From: CAYOZN01 sp964408455
Lineage (GTDB): Bacteria > Planctomycetota > Phycisphaerae > UBA1845 > UTPLA1
Direction: 5' to 3'
DNA length: 14,220 bases
Assembly (NCBI GenBank): GCA_964408455.1
Contig: CAYOZN010000050.1
Span: forward strand, 1-14,220
Positions within the stretch are counted from its first letter, which is position 1; each line of letters opens with the position of its first letter. Below, piece by piece: positions 6,527-12,908 of the stretch. The notes beneath the pieces were generated by a model. That model ran no database searches. It had not been told where the DNA came from and was given only the letters and a program-made list of their open reading frames with translations. The position numbers and the translations under genes were made by a program.

Positions 6527-6958
6527 CTATTCAGCCGACCAGGCCTGCCGGGTGCGAAACTGTTTCTTTTCACTCTGTCGGCGTTTGGCATCGAGGCGGC
6601 GCTTCTTTGACCCGGCCGACGGGCGCGTCGCCTTTCGGACACGTTTTATCCGTAGCGCATCGCCCATCAAGGCGGCAAAGCGGGCGATCGCCTCGCGGCG
6701 GTTCGCTGACTGCGTGCGGTGTTTTCCGCAGACGATCTGCAACATGCCGTCGCGTGAAATCCGAGTCGCAAGCGCGGCTCGGACGCGCGTCTTCTGTTCG
6801 GGTGTCAATGCGCCGGTGCCGGCCAGATCGAACAGGAGCTTGGCGCGCGTCGCGACTTTGTTGACATTCTGTCCGCCGGGACCTTCGCTGCGATCGAACT
6901 GGAAATGCAACTCGCGCTGGTCAATTCGGACGTTTGGATGGATGACAATCTGCGACAC
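6527..6958 (-). CDS. arfB: ArfB/YaeJ-type peptidyl-tRNA hydrolase (ribosome rescue)
   Basis: With the GTG start at 6958 the protein has 143 residues, close to the roughly 140 of E. coli ArfB. It carries the release-factor catalytic signature GPGGQNVNK (GGQ at about residues 28-30), preceded by the usual ELHFQFDRS strand, and ends in a basic tail (KKRRLDAKRRQSEKKQF) that in ArfB enters the empty mRNA channel of stalled ribosomes. It should hydrolyse peptidyl-tRNA on ribosomes lacking a stop codon, in the cytoplasm. Frames opening at 7000 (GTG) or 7081 (ATG) are also possible. A TATAAT box at 7020-7025 on this strand would place the transcript start near 7012, which argues against 7081. The gene is divergent from the mannose-6-phosphate isomerase. 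A related class (ICT1/prfH) also has GGQ, but length and tail fit ArfB best. Confidence 0.88.
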   Translation of the reverse strand: MSQIVIHPNVRIDQRELHFQFDRSEGPGGQNVNKVATRAKLLFDLAGTGALTPEQKTRVRAALATRISRDGMLQIVCGKHRTQSANRREAIARFAALMGDALRIKRVRKATRPSAGSKKRRLDAKRRQSEKKQFRTRQAWSAE

Positions 6959-7019
6959 GCGCCCCGGCTTGTTCTGCGATCTCTGGATGCGCCTCGCCAC
7001 GATGGCTGCGCCCTGCGAA

Positions 7020-7025
7020 ATTATA
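7020..7025 (-). promoter_or_regulatory. Candidate -10 box (TATAAT) for the arfB-like gene
   Basis: The minus strand reads TATAAT here, an exact match to the bacterial -10 consensus, 62 bp before the chosen GTG start. No good -35 hexamer is found at the usual 16-18 bp spacing, so this is a partial promoter prediction. Confidence 0.4.
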
Positions 7026-7075
7026 CACGGCAGGTTAAGATGAGGCCCCGGTCGCCAGACGAGGTGGAACGAAAA

Positions 7076-8185
7076 GTGCATAGCCCGTGCCCGCTGATCT
7101 TTGAGCCGATTGCCAAACCCAAGATCTGGGGCGGGCGACGGCTGGAAACGCTGCTGTCCAAGTCGCTGCCGCCCGGCGACGCGATCGGCGAAACATGGGA
7201 GTGTTTCGACCTGCCCGAGGCTTGCTCCATCGTGGCCCGCGGGCCTGCCCGCGGAAAATCACTGCGGGAGCTGATCGAGACCTGGGGTGAAAGCAGCCTG
7301 CTCGGCAGGGCCCGGCTTCTGCACGGGCATTTTCCACTGCTGATCAAGTTTTTGGATGCCGAGCTGGACCTGAGCGTCCAGGTGCATCCTGCCCCTGCCG
7401 ACGCCGCCGGCGCGCCAGGCGGCAAGCATGAGGCCTGGCATATCCTCAATGCACGCCCCGATTCATGCATCTGGCGCGGCCTGAAGGACGGAGCCAGTGT
7501 CGAGGCACTCGCGGCGGCGGTTCGAACGCGGCCAGCCGCGGCACTGGAGTACGTGCAGCGCATACCCGTCAGACCGGGGCAGACATACTACATTCCCGCC
7601 GGAACGCCTCACGCCTTGGGCGCCGGCGTGGTCGTCGCCGAAGTCCAGACACCATCTACCACGACCTACCGCCTCTATGACTTCGACCGCGACCGGCCCG
7701 CCGACGATGCCGGGCTGCACGTCGAGGAGTCCATCGCCTGCCTGCGTACAAATGCGGACTTTGCCGCGTTCGAAAAGCGATCGCACGTGACCAGCCTCTT
7801 CACGACCGTGACTCGGCTGGTGACGTGCCCGAGCTTTGTCATCGAAAAGGTCCGCTTTCTGGGTGAGTTGGAACAGGAGATACCCTACGCCGAACTGGTC
7901 ATGTGGATTGTGCTCGACGGCCGCGGCGAGGTGCTGTTCGGGGCCGGCGACAGCTTGTCCTTCGGCCGGGGCGACGTCGTCATCCTGCCCGCCAGACTTG
8001 AAAAGGGCGTGTTGAGGACCGTGACCGACTGTTCCTGGCTGGAAGTGACCGTTCCGGCGGGATCAGACCTGGCGGAGTACCCCCGGCCGGATCAAGGTTC
8101 ACTTGCCGAGTCTCCGGATTCGGCAGAGCGGAGCCCCTTCGTTCCGCTGAACATTTCGCTTCCCCACACCCGTCCGGGCGAGTGA
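7076..8185 (+). CDS. manA: Class I mannose-6-phosphate isomerase
   Basis: The 369-residue protein is a type I phosphomannose isomerase, a zinc enzyme interconverting fructose-6-phosphate and mannose-6-phosphate in the supply of mannose units for GDP-mannose and surface polysaccharides. It shows the family opening PLIFEPIAKPKIWGGRRL (about residues 6-23), QVHP (102-105), GKHEAWHIL (117-124) and PAGTPHALGAG (174-184). By family knowledge Gln102, His104, Glu119 and His179 are the expected zinc ligands; all are present. A cupin-like C-terminal half follows (VILPARLEKG). The GTG start at 7076 has GAGGTGG about 9-10 nt upstream and places the conserved opening at the usual distance; an ATG at 7040 would add 12 charged residues and is the main alternative. 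Neighbours are unrelated in function. Confidence 0.92.
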   Translation: MHSPCPLIFEPIAKPKIWGGRRLETLLSKSLPPGDAIGETWECFDLPEACSIVARGPARGKSLRELIETWGESSLLGRARLLHGHFPLLIKFLDAELDLSVQVHPAPADAAGAPGGKHEAWHILNARPDSCIWRGLKDGASVEALAAAVRTRPAAALEYVQRIPVRPGQTYYIPAGTPHALGAGVVVAEVQTPSTTTYRLYDFDRDRPADDAGLHVEESIACLRTNADFAAFEKRSHVTSLFTTVTRLVTCPSFVIEKVRFLGELEQEIPYAELVMWIVLDGRGEVLFGAGDSLSFGRGDVVILPARLEKGVLRTVTDCSWLEVTVPAGSDLAEYPRPDQGSLAESPDSAERSPFVPLNISLPHTRPGE

Positions 8186-8245
8186 GCCTTCGCAGCCCTG
8201 CACTGCGGCCCGTGGGACCTTGTGAATTCTCTCTTCCGCAAATTA

Positions 8246-8373
8246 GGGAATATACCCTACTCGATTTCCCGTAGGCGGTTGGGTATTAAAGCATTTATTA
8301 ATTCGTCCTATTCCCCCTCCGGAAAGAGCCGGGCCGGTCTTCCCAAATGACCTGCCCGGCCTTTCACTTTTTC
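8246..8373 (+). ncRNA. Possible structured RNA ending in an intrinsic terminator
   Basis: GGGAATA (8246-8252) pairs with TATTCCC (8309-8315). Directly inside it, TACCC (8253-8257) pairs with GGGTA (8281-8285), and TAC (8258-8260) can pair with GTA (8271-8273). A strong terminator hairpin follows at 8328. The stacked helices next to a terminator, in a 460-bp gap with AT-rich DNA, look like a small RNA or a 3'-UTR-derived RNA of the isomerase transcript. I cannot match it to a known RNA family and no definite promoter is visible. Confidence 0.3.
8328..8373 (+). terminator. Intrinsic terminator downstream of manA
   Basis: GCCGGGCCGGTC (8328-8339) and GACCTGCCCGGC (8349-8360) form a 12-bp stem with one mismatch and a 9-nt loop, followed by CTTTCACTTTTTC. 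It lies 143 bp after the isomerase stop codon and separates that transcript from the two-component genes. Confidence 0.75.
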
Positions 8374-8645
8374 GGGGGGACTTCCGTTCTGAATCCCGCC
8401 AGCAAGACGCCGTCCCAAGCCAGAAATGGACCGCAGCAGTTTGGCCCCCGACCCGGCTGATTACGCCGCTGCCAATCGCCCTCCCCCGCCCCGCCAGAAC
8501 CGCCCTTTAAGAAGCTTTTGTGAAGAACGAAGCGGCTCACTTGTTCGCCTCACCGGGGCCACCGACAATACTGCTCGTCGCTGGTGTACGGCCCCAGGCC
8601 ACGGCGGTCGTGCGGCGACCTGAAAGCACGAGGAGCAACTCGTCC
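8374..8645 (+). other. Region upstream of the response regulator
   Basis: No gene is supported here. In-frame sequence upstream of the regulator start (from a GTG at 8520) is low-complexity and lacks family similarity. The promoter of the two-component operon is expected in this stretch, but only weak hexamer matches are visible and no repeated Pho-box-like direct repeats are evident. Confidence 0.5.
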
Positions 8646-9410
8646 ATGGTGATGCAGGTTCCAACGCAGCGCCCCGAACGGTCAACGTCATCGGCCGTAA
8701 ACCGAACGGTCCTGATCGTCGAAGACGAGCACGATCTGGCCGAGCTCATCGCGTTCAATCTTCAGCGCGAGGGTTACGGCATACGCCTCGTCGGCAGCGG
8801 AGATGCCGCCCTGGCCGAAGTTCGTCGCGACCCGCCCGACCTGATCCTTCTTGATCGCATGCTGCCGGGACTTTCCGGGGATGAAGTCGCGACCGAGGTG
8901 CGCCGCGATGCCGCCATCGCCTCCACGCCGATTCTGATGATCACCGCCAAGGCGGAAGAGTCCGACGTACTGGTGGGATTTGCCCTCGGCGCCGATGACT
9001 ACGTGACGAAGCCGTTTTCGATGAAGGTGCTCCTCGCGCGCGTCAACGCCATGCTTCGCCGCGGCGAAGGCCCGCCAGCCGAGAGCGGCCACGTCATGCG
9101 CGAAGGCCCCTTCGTGCTCGATCGCGACCGGCACGAACTGCGCGTCAACAACCAGCCGATCGGCGTCACCGCGACGGAATTCCGGCTTCTCGGCGCGCTG
9201 ATGGCGGCGAGCGGCCGCGTGCTCGACCGTTCCTGCCTGATCGACCGGGTGCTGGGCCAGGGCGCCGTCGTGCTCGATCGAACCATCGATGTTCACATCA
9301 CCTCTCTGCGCAAAAAGCTCGGCGCGGCAGATTCCTCCGGCAGCGCCGCCGCCTGGATTCAAACGGTGCGCGGCGTGGGCTACAGTTTCCGCCCGCCGAC
9401 GGGGGACTGA
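8646..9410 (+). CDS. phoB: OmpR/PhoB-family response regulator
   Basis: The 254-residue protein has an N-terminal receiver domain: VLIVEDE with acidic pocket Glu26-Asp27, phospho-acceptor Asp70 in LILLDRMLPG, Thr100 in MITAK, Lys122 in KPFS. A winged-helix DNA-binding domain (about residues 153-254) follows, with TATEFRLLGAL, the recognition region RTIDVHITSLRKKLG and the closing TVRGVGYSF. It should activate or repress transcription when phosphorylated by its kinase. The ATG at 8646 is chosen because GAGGAG lies 10 nt upstream; a roughly 20-residue lead precedes the receiver core. The gene ends 6 bp before the sensor kinase, so they form an operon. The PhoB name rests on sequence feel and the PhoR-like partner. 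No phosphate transport genes (pst, phoU) are in the window, so the signal could be different. Confidence 0.9.
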   Translation: MVMQVPTQRPERSTSSAVNRTVLIVEDEHDLAELIAFNLQREGYGIRLVGSGDAALAEVRRDPPDLILLDRMLPGLSGDEVATEVRRDAAIASTPILMITAKAEESDVLVGFALGADDYVTKPFSMKVLLARVNAMLRRGEGPPAESGHVMREGPFVLDRDRHELRVNNQPIGVTATEFRLLGALMAASGRVLDRSCLIDRVLGQGAVVLDRTIDVHITSLRKKLGAADSSGSAAAWIQTVRGVGYSFRPPTGD

Positions 9411-9416
9411 CGTCTC

Positions 9417-11342
9417 ATGCGGCCCGGCCGCTTCTTCTGGAAGCTGTTTCTCGGCAACGCCATTCTGATGGCGCTCATCATCGGCGTGTCGGCCTGGCTG
9501 ATCATCGGCGAAGTCGAAGGCGCCTACCGCGAAGACCTCAACGAGTTCCTTCAAACAGAAGCCGGGCACGTTCGGCTGAATGCCGATGCGCTGGTACGCG
9601 CAGGCGAGTTTGAAAAGCTTCGCAACTACGTCAACTCGCTGCGAACGCTCGGCGACGCGAAACTCCGAGTGACCGTCGTGTCAATCGATGGCACCTTGCT
9701 GGCCGACTCGGCCGCCCCGCCGGAGCGTTGGACGCCCCACGGCGATCGCCCGGAGATCGTTCAGGCCATGCGCGATGGCATCGGCATCGCCGAACGGCAC
9801 TCCGACACGGTTCAGAAGGACATGCGCTATTTCGCCCTGCGGATGGGAAGCGCCGAAGCGCCGCTGGGCACCGTGCGCGTGTCGATGCCGGTGCCCAGTA
9901 TCATCGCCCGCACCGATCGGCTGAATAACCTCATCTATGGCACGGCGGCCCTGGTGCTCAGCGCGGCGGTGATTCTCGCGCTCGGGCTTGCCTACGTCTG
10001 GAGCAATCCCATCAAGAAGATCACCGAGATGGCCCGCAGCCTTTCGCGCGGCGAGCTGTCCGCCCGCATGGAGGTTCACGGCCGCGACGAAATCGCCGAG
10101 ATGGCGGCTTCGTTGAACCAGATGCGCGATTCCCTCGCCAACCAGCTGCGCACCATCGACCGGCAGCGCCAGAACCTCGAGTATCTCATTCATGTGCTGA
10201 CCGAAGGCGTCATCGTCGTGGACAGTCAGGGCCAGATCGTGCTGATCAACCACACCGCGTGCCGGCTGATTGATCCCGCCTCGCGCATCTTCACGCGTTC
10301 CAGCACCGGGCCCGGCGATTCCAGCAGCCCGAATCTGGACGAGTTTGTCGGCCGGCGGATCGAGGACTGCATCCCACACACCGGACTGCGTGATCTGCTG
10401 AAGGTCTACCCGTCCGGTGAGCGCAACGCCGCCGATGATCGCGCGAATCGCGGCGGCAACGGTCAGGCCGATTCGCGGGCAATCCAGGAGATTCCCCTTC
10501 AGGTGCGTCAACCGTCGGGTGTGATGCACCTGCTGGCGCGCGGCACAGACATCGAACTGGAAGCGAATACGCCGTCGGGCCGAGCGGGCGGCGGGCGGCT
10601 GGTCGTCCTCACCGATATCACCGAGCTCACCGAGACCATTCGCATGAAGACCGATTTCGTGGCGAATGCGTCGCACGAGCTGCGCACGCCGCTTTCGACG
10701 ATTCGTGCCTCTGTCGAGACACTTCAGCAGATGGACATGAAGCGGGACGAGAATTCCGCGCGCAATTTCATGCAGGTGATTGACCGCCACACGTCGCGCC
10801 TGGAGGAACTGGTCAGCGACCTTTTGGATCTTTCGCGCCTCGAGGCTTCAACCACTTACTTCCCGCCCGAGCGGCTGCACCTGCCCGACTTCCTGCGGGA
10901 CCTGGAGGCGAGGTTCGCCGCCGCCCTTCATGATCGGCGGCTGACATGGCGTGCGGCGTGCCCGGACGACTGTGCCGAAATCGTCATCAACGGCCGGCTG
11001 CTGCAACTCGTGCTGGACAACCTGGTGTCAAACGCAATCAAGTTCACCGAGGATCGTGGACAGGTGTCAGTCTTGTGCCAGCGGCTGGAAGGATCGTTTC
11101 GCCTGGAAGTGTCCGACACCGGGTGCGGCATCGCCACCGAGGATCAACCGCGCGTTTTTGAACGGTTCTACCAGGTCGAGCGGGCACGATCCGACAAGGG
11201 CCGGGCGCATGGCAAACGCGGCACGGGGCTGGGTCTGTCCATCGTGCGACACGCGGTGCTGGCAATGGGTGGGAGCATCCAGATGAGGAGCCAACCCGGA
11301 CAGGGCACGTCCATTACCGTCGTGGTGCCGATGCCGGCGTGA
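9417..11342 (+). CDS. phoR: PhoR-like membrane sensor histidine kinase
   Basis: The 641-residue protein has a first membrane segment (about residues 10-31), an extracytoplasmic sensor region (about 32-168), a second membrane segment (about 172-195), HAMP (about 195-248), and a PAS domain opening LIHVLTEGVIVVDSQGQIV (from about 257). The HisKA domain has phospho-acceptor His420 in ASHELRTPLS, and the ATPase domain has N box LVLDNLVSNAIKF (531-543), DTGCG (567-571) and GTGLGLS (602-608). All catalytic motifs are intact. It should phosphorylate the regulator encoded just upstream. The layout (two membrane segments, large external loop, HAMP, PAS) resembles the PhoR/WalK type of Gram-positives more than the short E. 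coli PhoR. The PAS region contains polar insertions (about 295-312 and 341-364). A terminator is not seen after the stop. Confidence 0.9.
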   Translation: MRPGRFFWKLFLGNAILMALIIGVSAWLIIGEVEGAYREDLNEFLQTEAGHVRLNADALVRAGEFEKLRNYVNSLRTLGDAKLRVTVVSIDGTLLADSAAPPERWTPHGDRPEIVQAMRDGIGIAERHSDTVQKDMRYFALRMGSAEAPLGTVRVSMPVPSIIARTDRLNNLIYGTAALVLSAAVILALGLAYVWSNPIKKITEMARSLSRGELSARMEVHGRDEIAEMAASLNQMRDSLANQLRTIDRQRQNLEYLIHVLTEGVIVVDSQGQIVLINHTACRLIDPASRIFTRSSTGPGDSSSPNLDEFVGRRIEDCIPHTGLRDLLKVYPSGERNAADDRANRGGNGQADSRAIQEIPLQVRQPSGVMHLLARGTDIELEANTPSGRAGGGRLVVLTDITELTETIRMKTDFVANASHELRTPLSTIRASVETLQQMDMKRDENSARNFMQVIDRHTSRLEELVSDLLDLSRLEASTTYFPPERLHLPDFLRDLEARFAAALHDRRLTWRAACPDDCAEIVINGRLLQLVLDNLVSNAIKFTEDRGQVSVLCQRLEGSFRLEVSDTGCGIATEDQPRVFERFYQVERARSDKGRAHGKRGTGLGLSIVRHAVLAMGGSIQMRSQPGQGTSITVVVPMPA

Positions 11343-11479
11343 GATTCCTCAGAAGCCACTCAAACAAACAGAATGCGAGCATACAGACACCCGTCCGGAC
11401 TAGCGCTGCGCATGCATATCAGTATATTCCCCTATTCGAATCACGTGCCATTTACGCGCGCAAACCATTGCACCCGCCG

Positions 11480-11485
11480 TATACT
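11480..11485 (+). promoter_or_regulatory. Candidate -10 box (TATACT) before the first lipoprotein
   Basis: TATACT matches five of six consensus positions and lies 64 bp before the small leader frame. The same hexamer occurs before the paralogous gene at 12793-12798. No clear -35 element at standard spacing is seen, so an activator-dependent promoter or chance is possible. Confidence 0.35.
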
Positions 11486-11548
11486 TGTCGATAAGATCGA
11501 AGTCACGGCAGAGTGCCCCGCGCGTTTCACCGAAGGAGGCCGGCAATC

Positions 11549-11620
11549 ATGCCATCCGGACGACATCGAGTGCATGTCGCCGGCGTATCGCCGGGCGAAT
11601 GGGAGGTCCATGCAACATGA
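11549..11620 (+). CDS. Candidate 23-residue leader peptide, coupled to the next gene
   Basis: A strong Shine-Dalgarno AAGGAGG stands 9 nt before an ATG that opens a 23-codon frame beginning MPSGRHRVHV and ending GEWEVHAT. Its TGA overlaps the ATG of the lipoprotein gene as ATGA (11617-11620), the classic arrangement for translational coupling. The lipoprotein's own GGGAGG site lies inside the frame. The peptide has no export signal and no similarity I recognise. It may be a regulatory leader or simply an upstream frame that feeds ribosomes to the lipoprotein start. The alternative is that the site is accidental, since no comparable short frame precedes the paralogous gene. Confidence 0.4.
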   Translation: MPSGRHRVHVAGVSPGEWEVHAT

Positions 11621-12513
11621 ACAGACATCCATACATCGCAAGCGTCATTTCGCTGGCCAGCATTGCACTGGCGGGCTGCGGAAGCCTGCCAACGCTACCC
11701 GAGAACAACGTCGCCCGGCCGGCCGTGATCGTCGGGCAAATGGTCAACAGCGCCCAGGCGATCAACGCCGATGCGCCGGCTTCCTGCCCGGAAGCCGAGC
11801 TGTTGCTGAACGGCGCAGCGGTAGACCTCATCTTCGACGACGAATGCTCCTTCCTGGTCGATAACGTCGCGCCCGCCGAACTGGTCGAGATCGAAATCTC
11901 CATCGCGTCACTCGGCCTGTCAAACACGATCACGCTCGAGACCGTCACCGAAGATGAGTTGATCGAGATTATGGTCGTCGTCACGGACGATTCGTTGAGC
12001 ATCACCGTCGTACGCCGTGCGGCGCCGGATCCGTCCGATCTTCTGCCGGACGTGATCTGCGACAACAACGTCAGCATCGAGTTGCCGGCGGAGATTTACC
12101 AGCAGAATCTCGTCGTCGTTGGAAACCGCTTCACGCTGACGGGGCAGGCGGCGGAGGCGTGCTCGGACGAGGGCTGGACCGTTATTGAAGGCGACGTGCT
12201 CGTCCTCGGCAACAAGGCCACATTCCGCAATGTGAAGTTCGTCGGCACGGTCGAAGTGCGCGGCAATCGGGCTGCCTTCATCAACTGCTGCTTCGACGAC
12301 ACGCTGGTGAACTTCGGCCACATGGGCAAGAAGAACGATGCGCAAGCGAACGACAACGGCTACGACGACGACAATGAAAATGACAACGGCGGCGGCAACG
12401 GCGATGACTTGGACGAGTACGGCTGCCCGACTGGCCGTCCAAACCACGGCCATGGTCCTGGCGGCGGGCCCGGCGGGGGTAAGGGTCATGACGATGATGA
12501 CGACGACGACTAG
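11617..12513 (+). CDS. Secreted lipoprotein with beta-helix-like domain and Asp-rich tail (paralogue 1)
   Basis: The 298-residue protein has a signal peptide with lipobox LAGC (lipidated Cys21). An N-terminal domain (about 37-135) includes SCPEAELLLNG, DDECSFLVDNV and the closing LSITVVRRA. A second domain (about 150-235) has short regular strands such as TVIEGDVLVLGNKATFRNVK and ends FINCCF, resembling rungs of a right-handed beta-helix. The tail from about 240 is rich in Asp, Asn, Gly and His and ends in eight consecutive acidic residues after KGH. The start at 11617 has GGGAGG 10 nt upstream. The acidic tail suggests divalent-cation binding or surface interaction, by analogy only. The next gene encodes a clear paralogue. 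I do not recognise the family. Position after phoBR makes phosphate-regulated expression possible, but no binding site was identified. Confidence 0.8.
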   Translation: MNRHPYIASVISLASIALAGCGSLPTLPENNVARPAVIVGQMVNSAQAINADAPASCPEAELLLNGAAVDLIFDDECSFLVDNVAPAELVEIEISIASLGLSNTITLETVTEDELIEIMVVVTDDSLSITVVRRAAPDPSDLLPDVICDNNVSIELPAEIYQQNLVVVGNRFTLTGQAAEACSDEGWTVIEGDVLVLGNKATFRNVKFVGTVEVRGNRAAFINCCFDDTLVNFGHMGKKNDAQANDNGYDDDNENDNGGGNGDDLDEYGCPTGRPNHGHGPGGGPGGGKGHDDDDDDD

Positions 12514-12908
12514 TCGGTGAACTGCGGCTGCCCGCGCGTCCTCATTCCGGTGCCGCACATACGGCACGACCCTGACGCTATCGGTTTAATGGGCGCGAGC
12601 GCACTTGCGCGCAGGGGCTTCCCATCTGGCCTCATTTTTCCCGCACCCGGCGGCTGACGCGGCTCTGCGATAAGCCGACTCATCATATACAAGCCCGCCC
12701 GGGCGTGCATTCCGCGGCGGCACAGCGGGCACGATCATGCCGCGCAGGCGCAGTTAACTCGTTTTTTACCGACCGGCCGTCCGGCCGGGCGATATACTGA
12801 ACTGATCCACCGCATCCATGACAATCGTTCGATGGTGTTCTGCGCTGCGCCGTTCCGGCAGCCGCGCATTTGCACCGGCCAGGACACGAGAACCCAAGGA
12901 GATGTTCC
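12514..12908 (+). other. Intergenic region between the two lipoprotein paralogues
   Basis: No gene is seen in these 395 bp. They contain a hairpin (GTGCCG 12550-12555 with CGGCAC 12562-12567, 6-nt loop) without a T-run, a GC palindrome at 12773-12788, and a TATACT box at 12793-12798. The second gene therefore probably has its own promoter. Confidence 0.55.
12773..12798 (+). promoter_or_regulatory. Candidate operator palindrome and -10 box before the second lipoprotein
   Basis: CCGGCCG (12773-12779) and CGGCCGG (12782-12788) form a perfect inverted repeat with a 2-nt spacer, 4 bp upstream of TATACT (12793-12798). The palindrome would fall between the -35 and -10 elements, a usual place for a repressor site. 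It is also simple GC-rich sequence that can arise by chance. Confidence 0.3.

Noticed and set aside
8520..8645. Longer start for the response regulator at the GTG at 8520
   Set aside because: It would add 42 residues with no receiver-domain similarity. The ATG at 8646 has a good GAGGAG site and sits close to the conserved receiver start.
8688..9569. 293-codon minus-strand frame opposite the response regulator
   Set aside because: It is a shadow of the intact receiver and winged-helix gene, a common effect of GC-rich codon use. Its sequence is His/Ala/Arg-rich without domain features.
9681..10790. 369-codon minus-strand frame opposite the sensor kinase
   Set aside because: It is antisense to HAMP, PAS and HisKA coding sequence that is fully intact on the plus strand. 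No start signal or known motif is present.
11920..12567. 215-codon minus-strand frame opposite lipoprotein 1
   Set aside because: Its Val/Ile-rich run is simply the reverse of the Asp/Asn codon repeats on the plus strand. The plus-strand gene has a lipobox, a good ribosome site and a paralogue.
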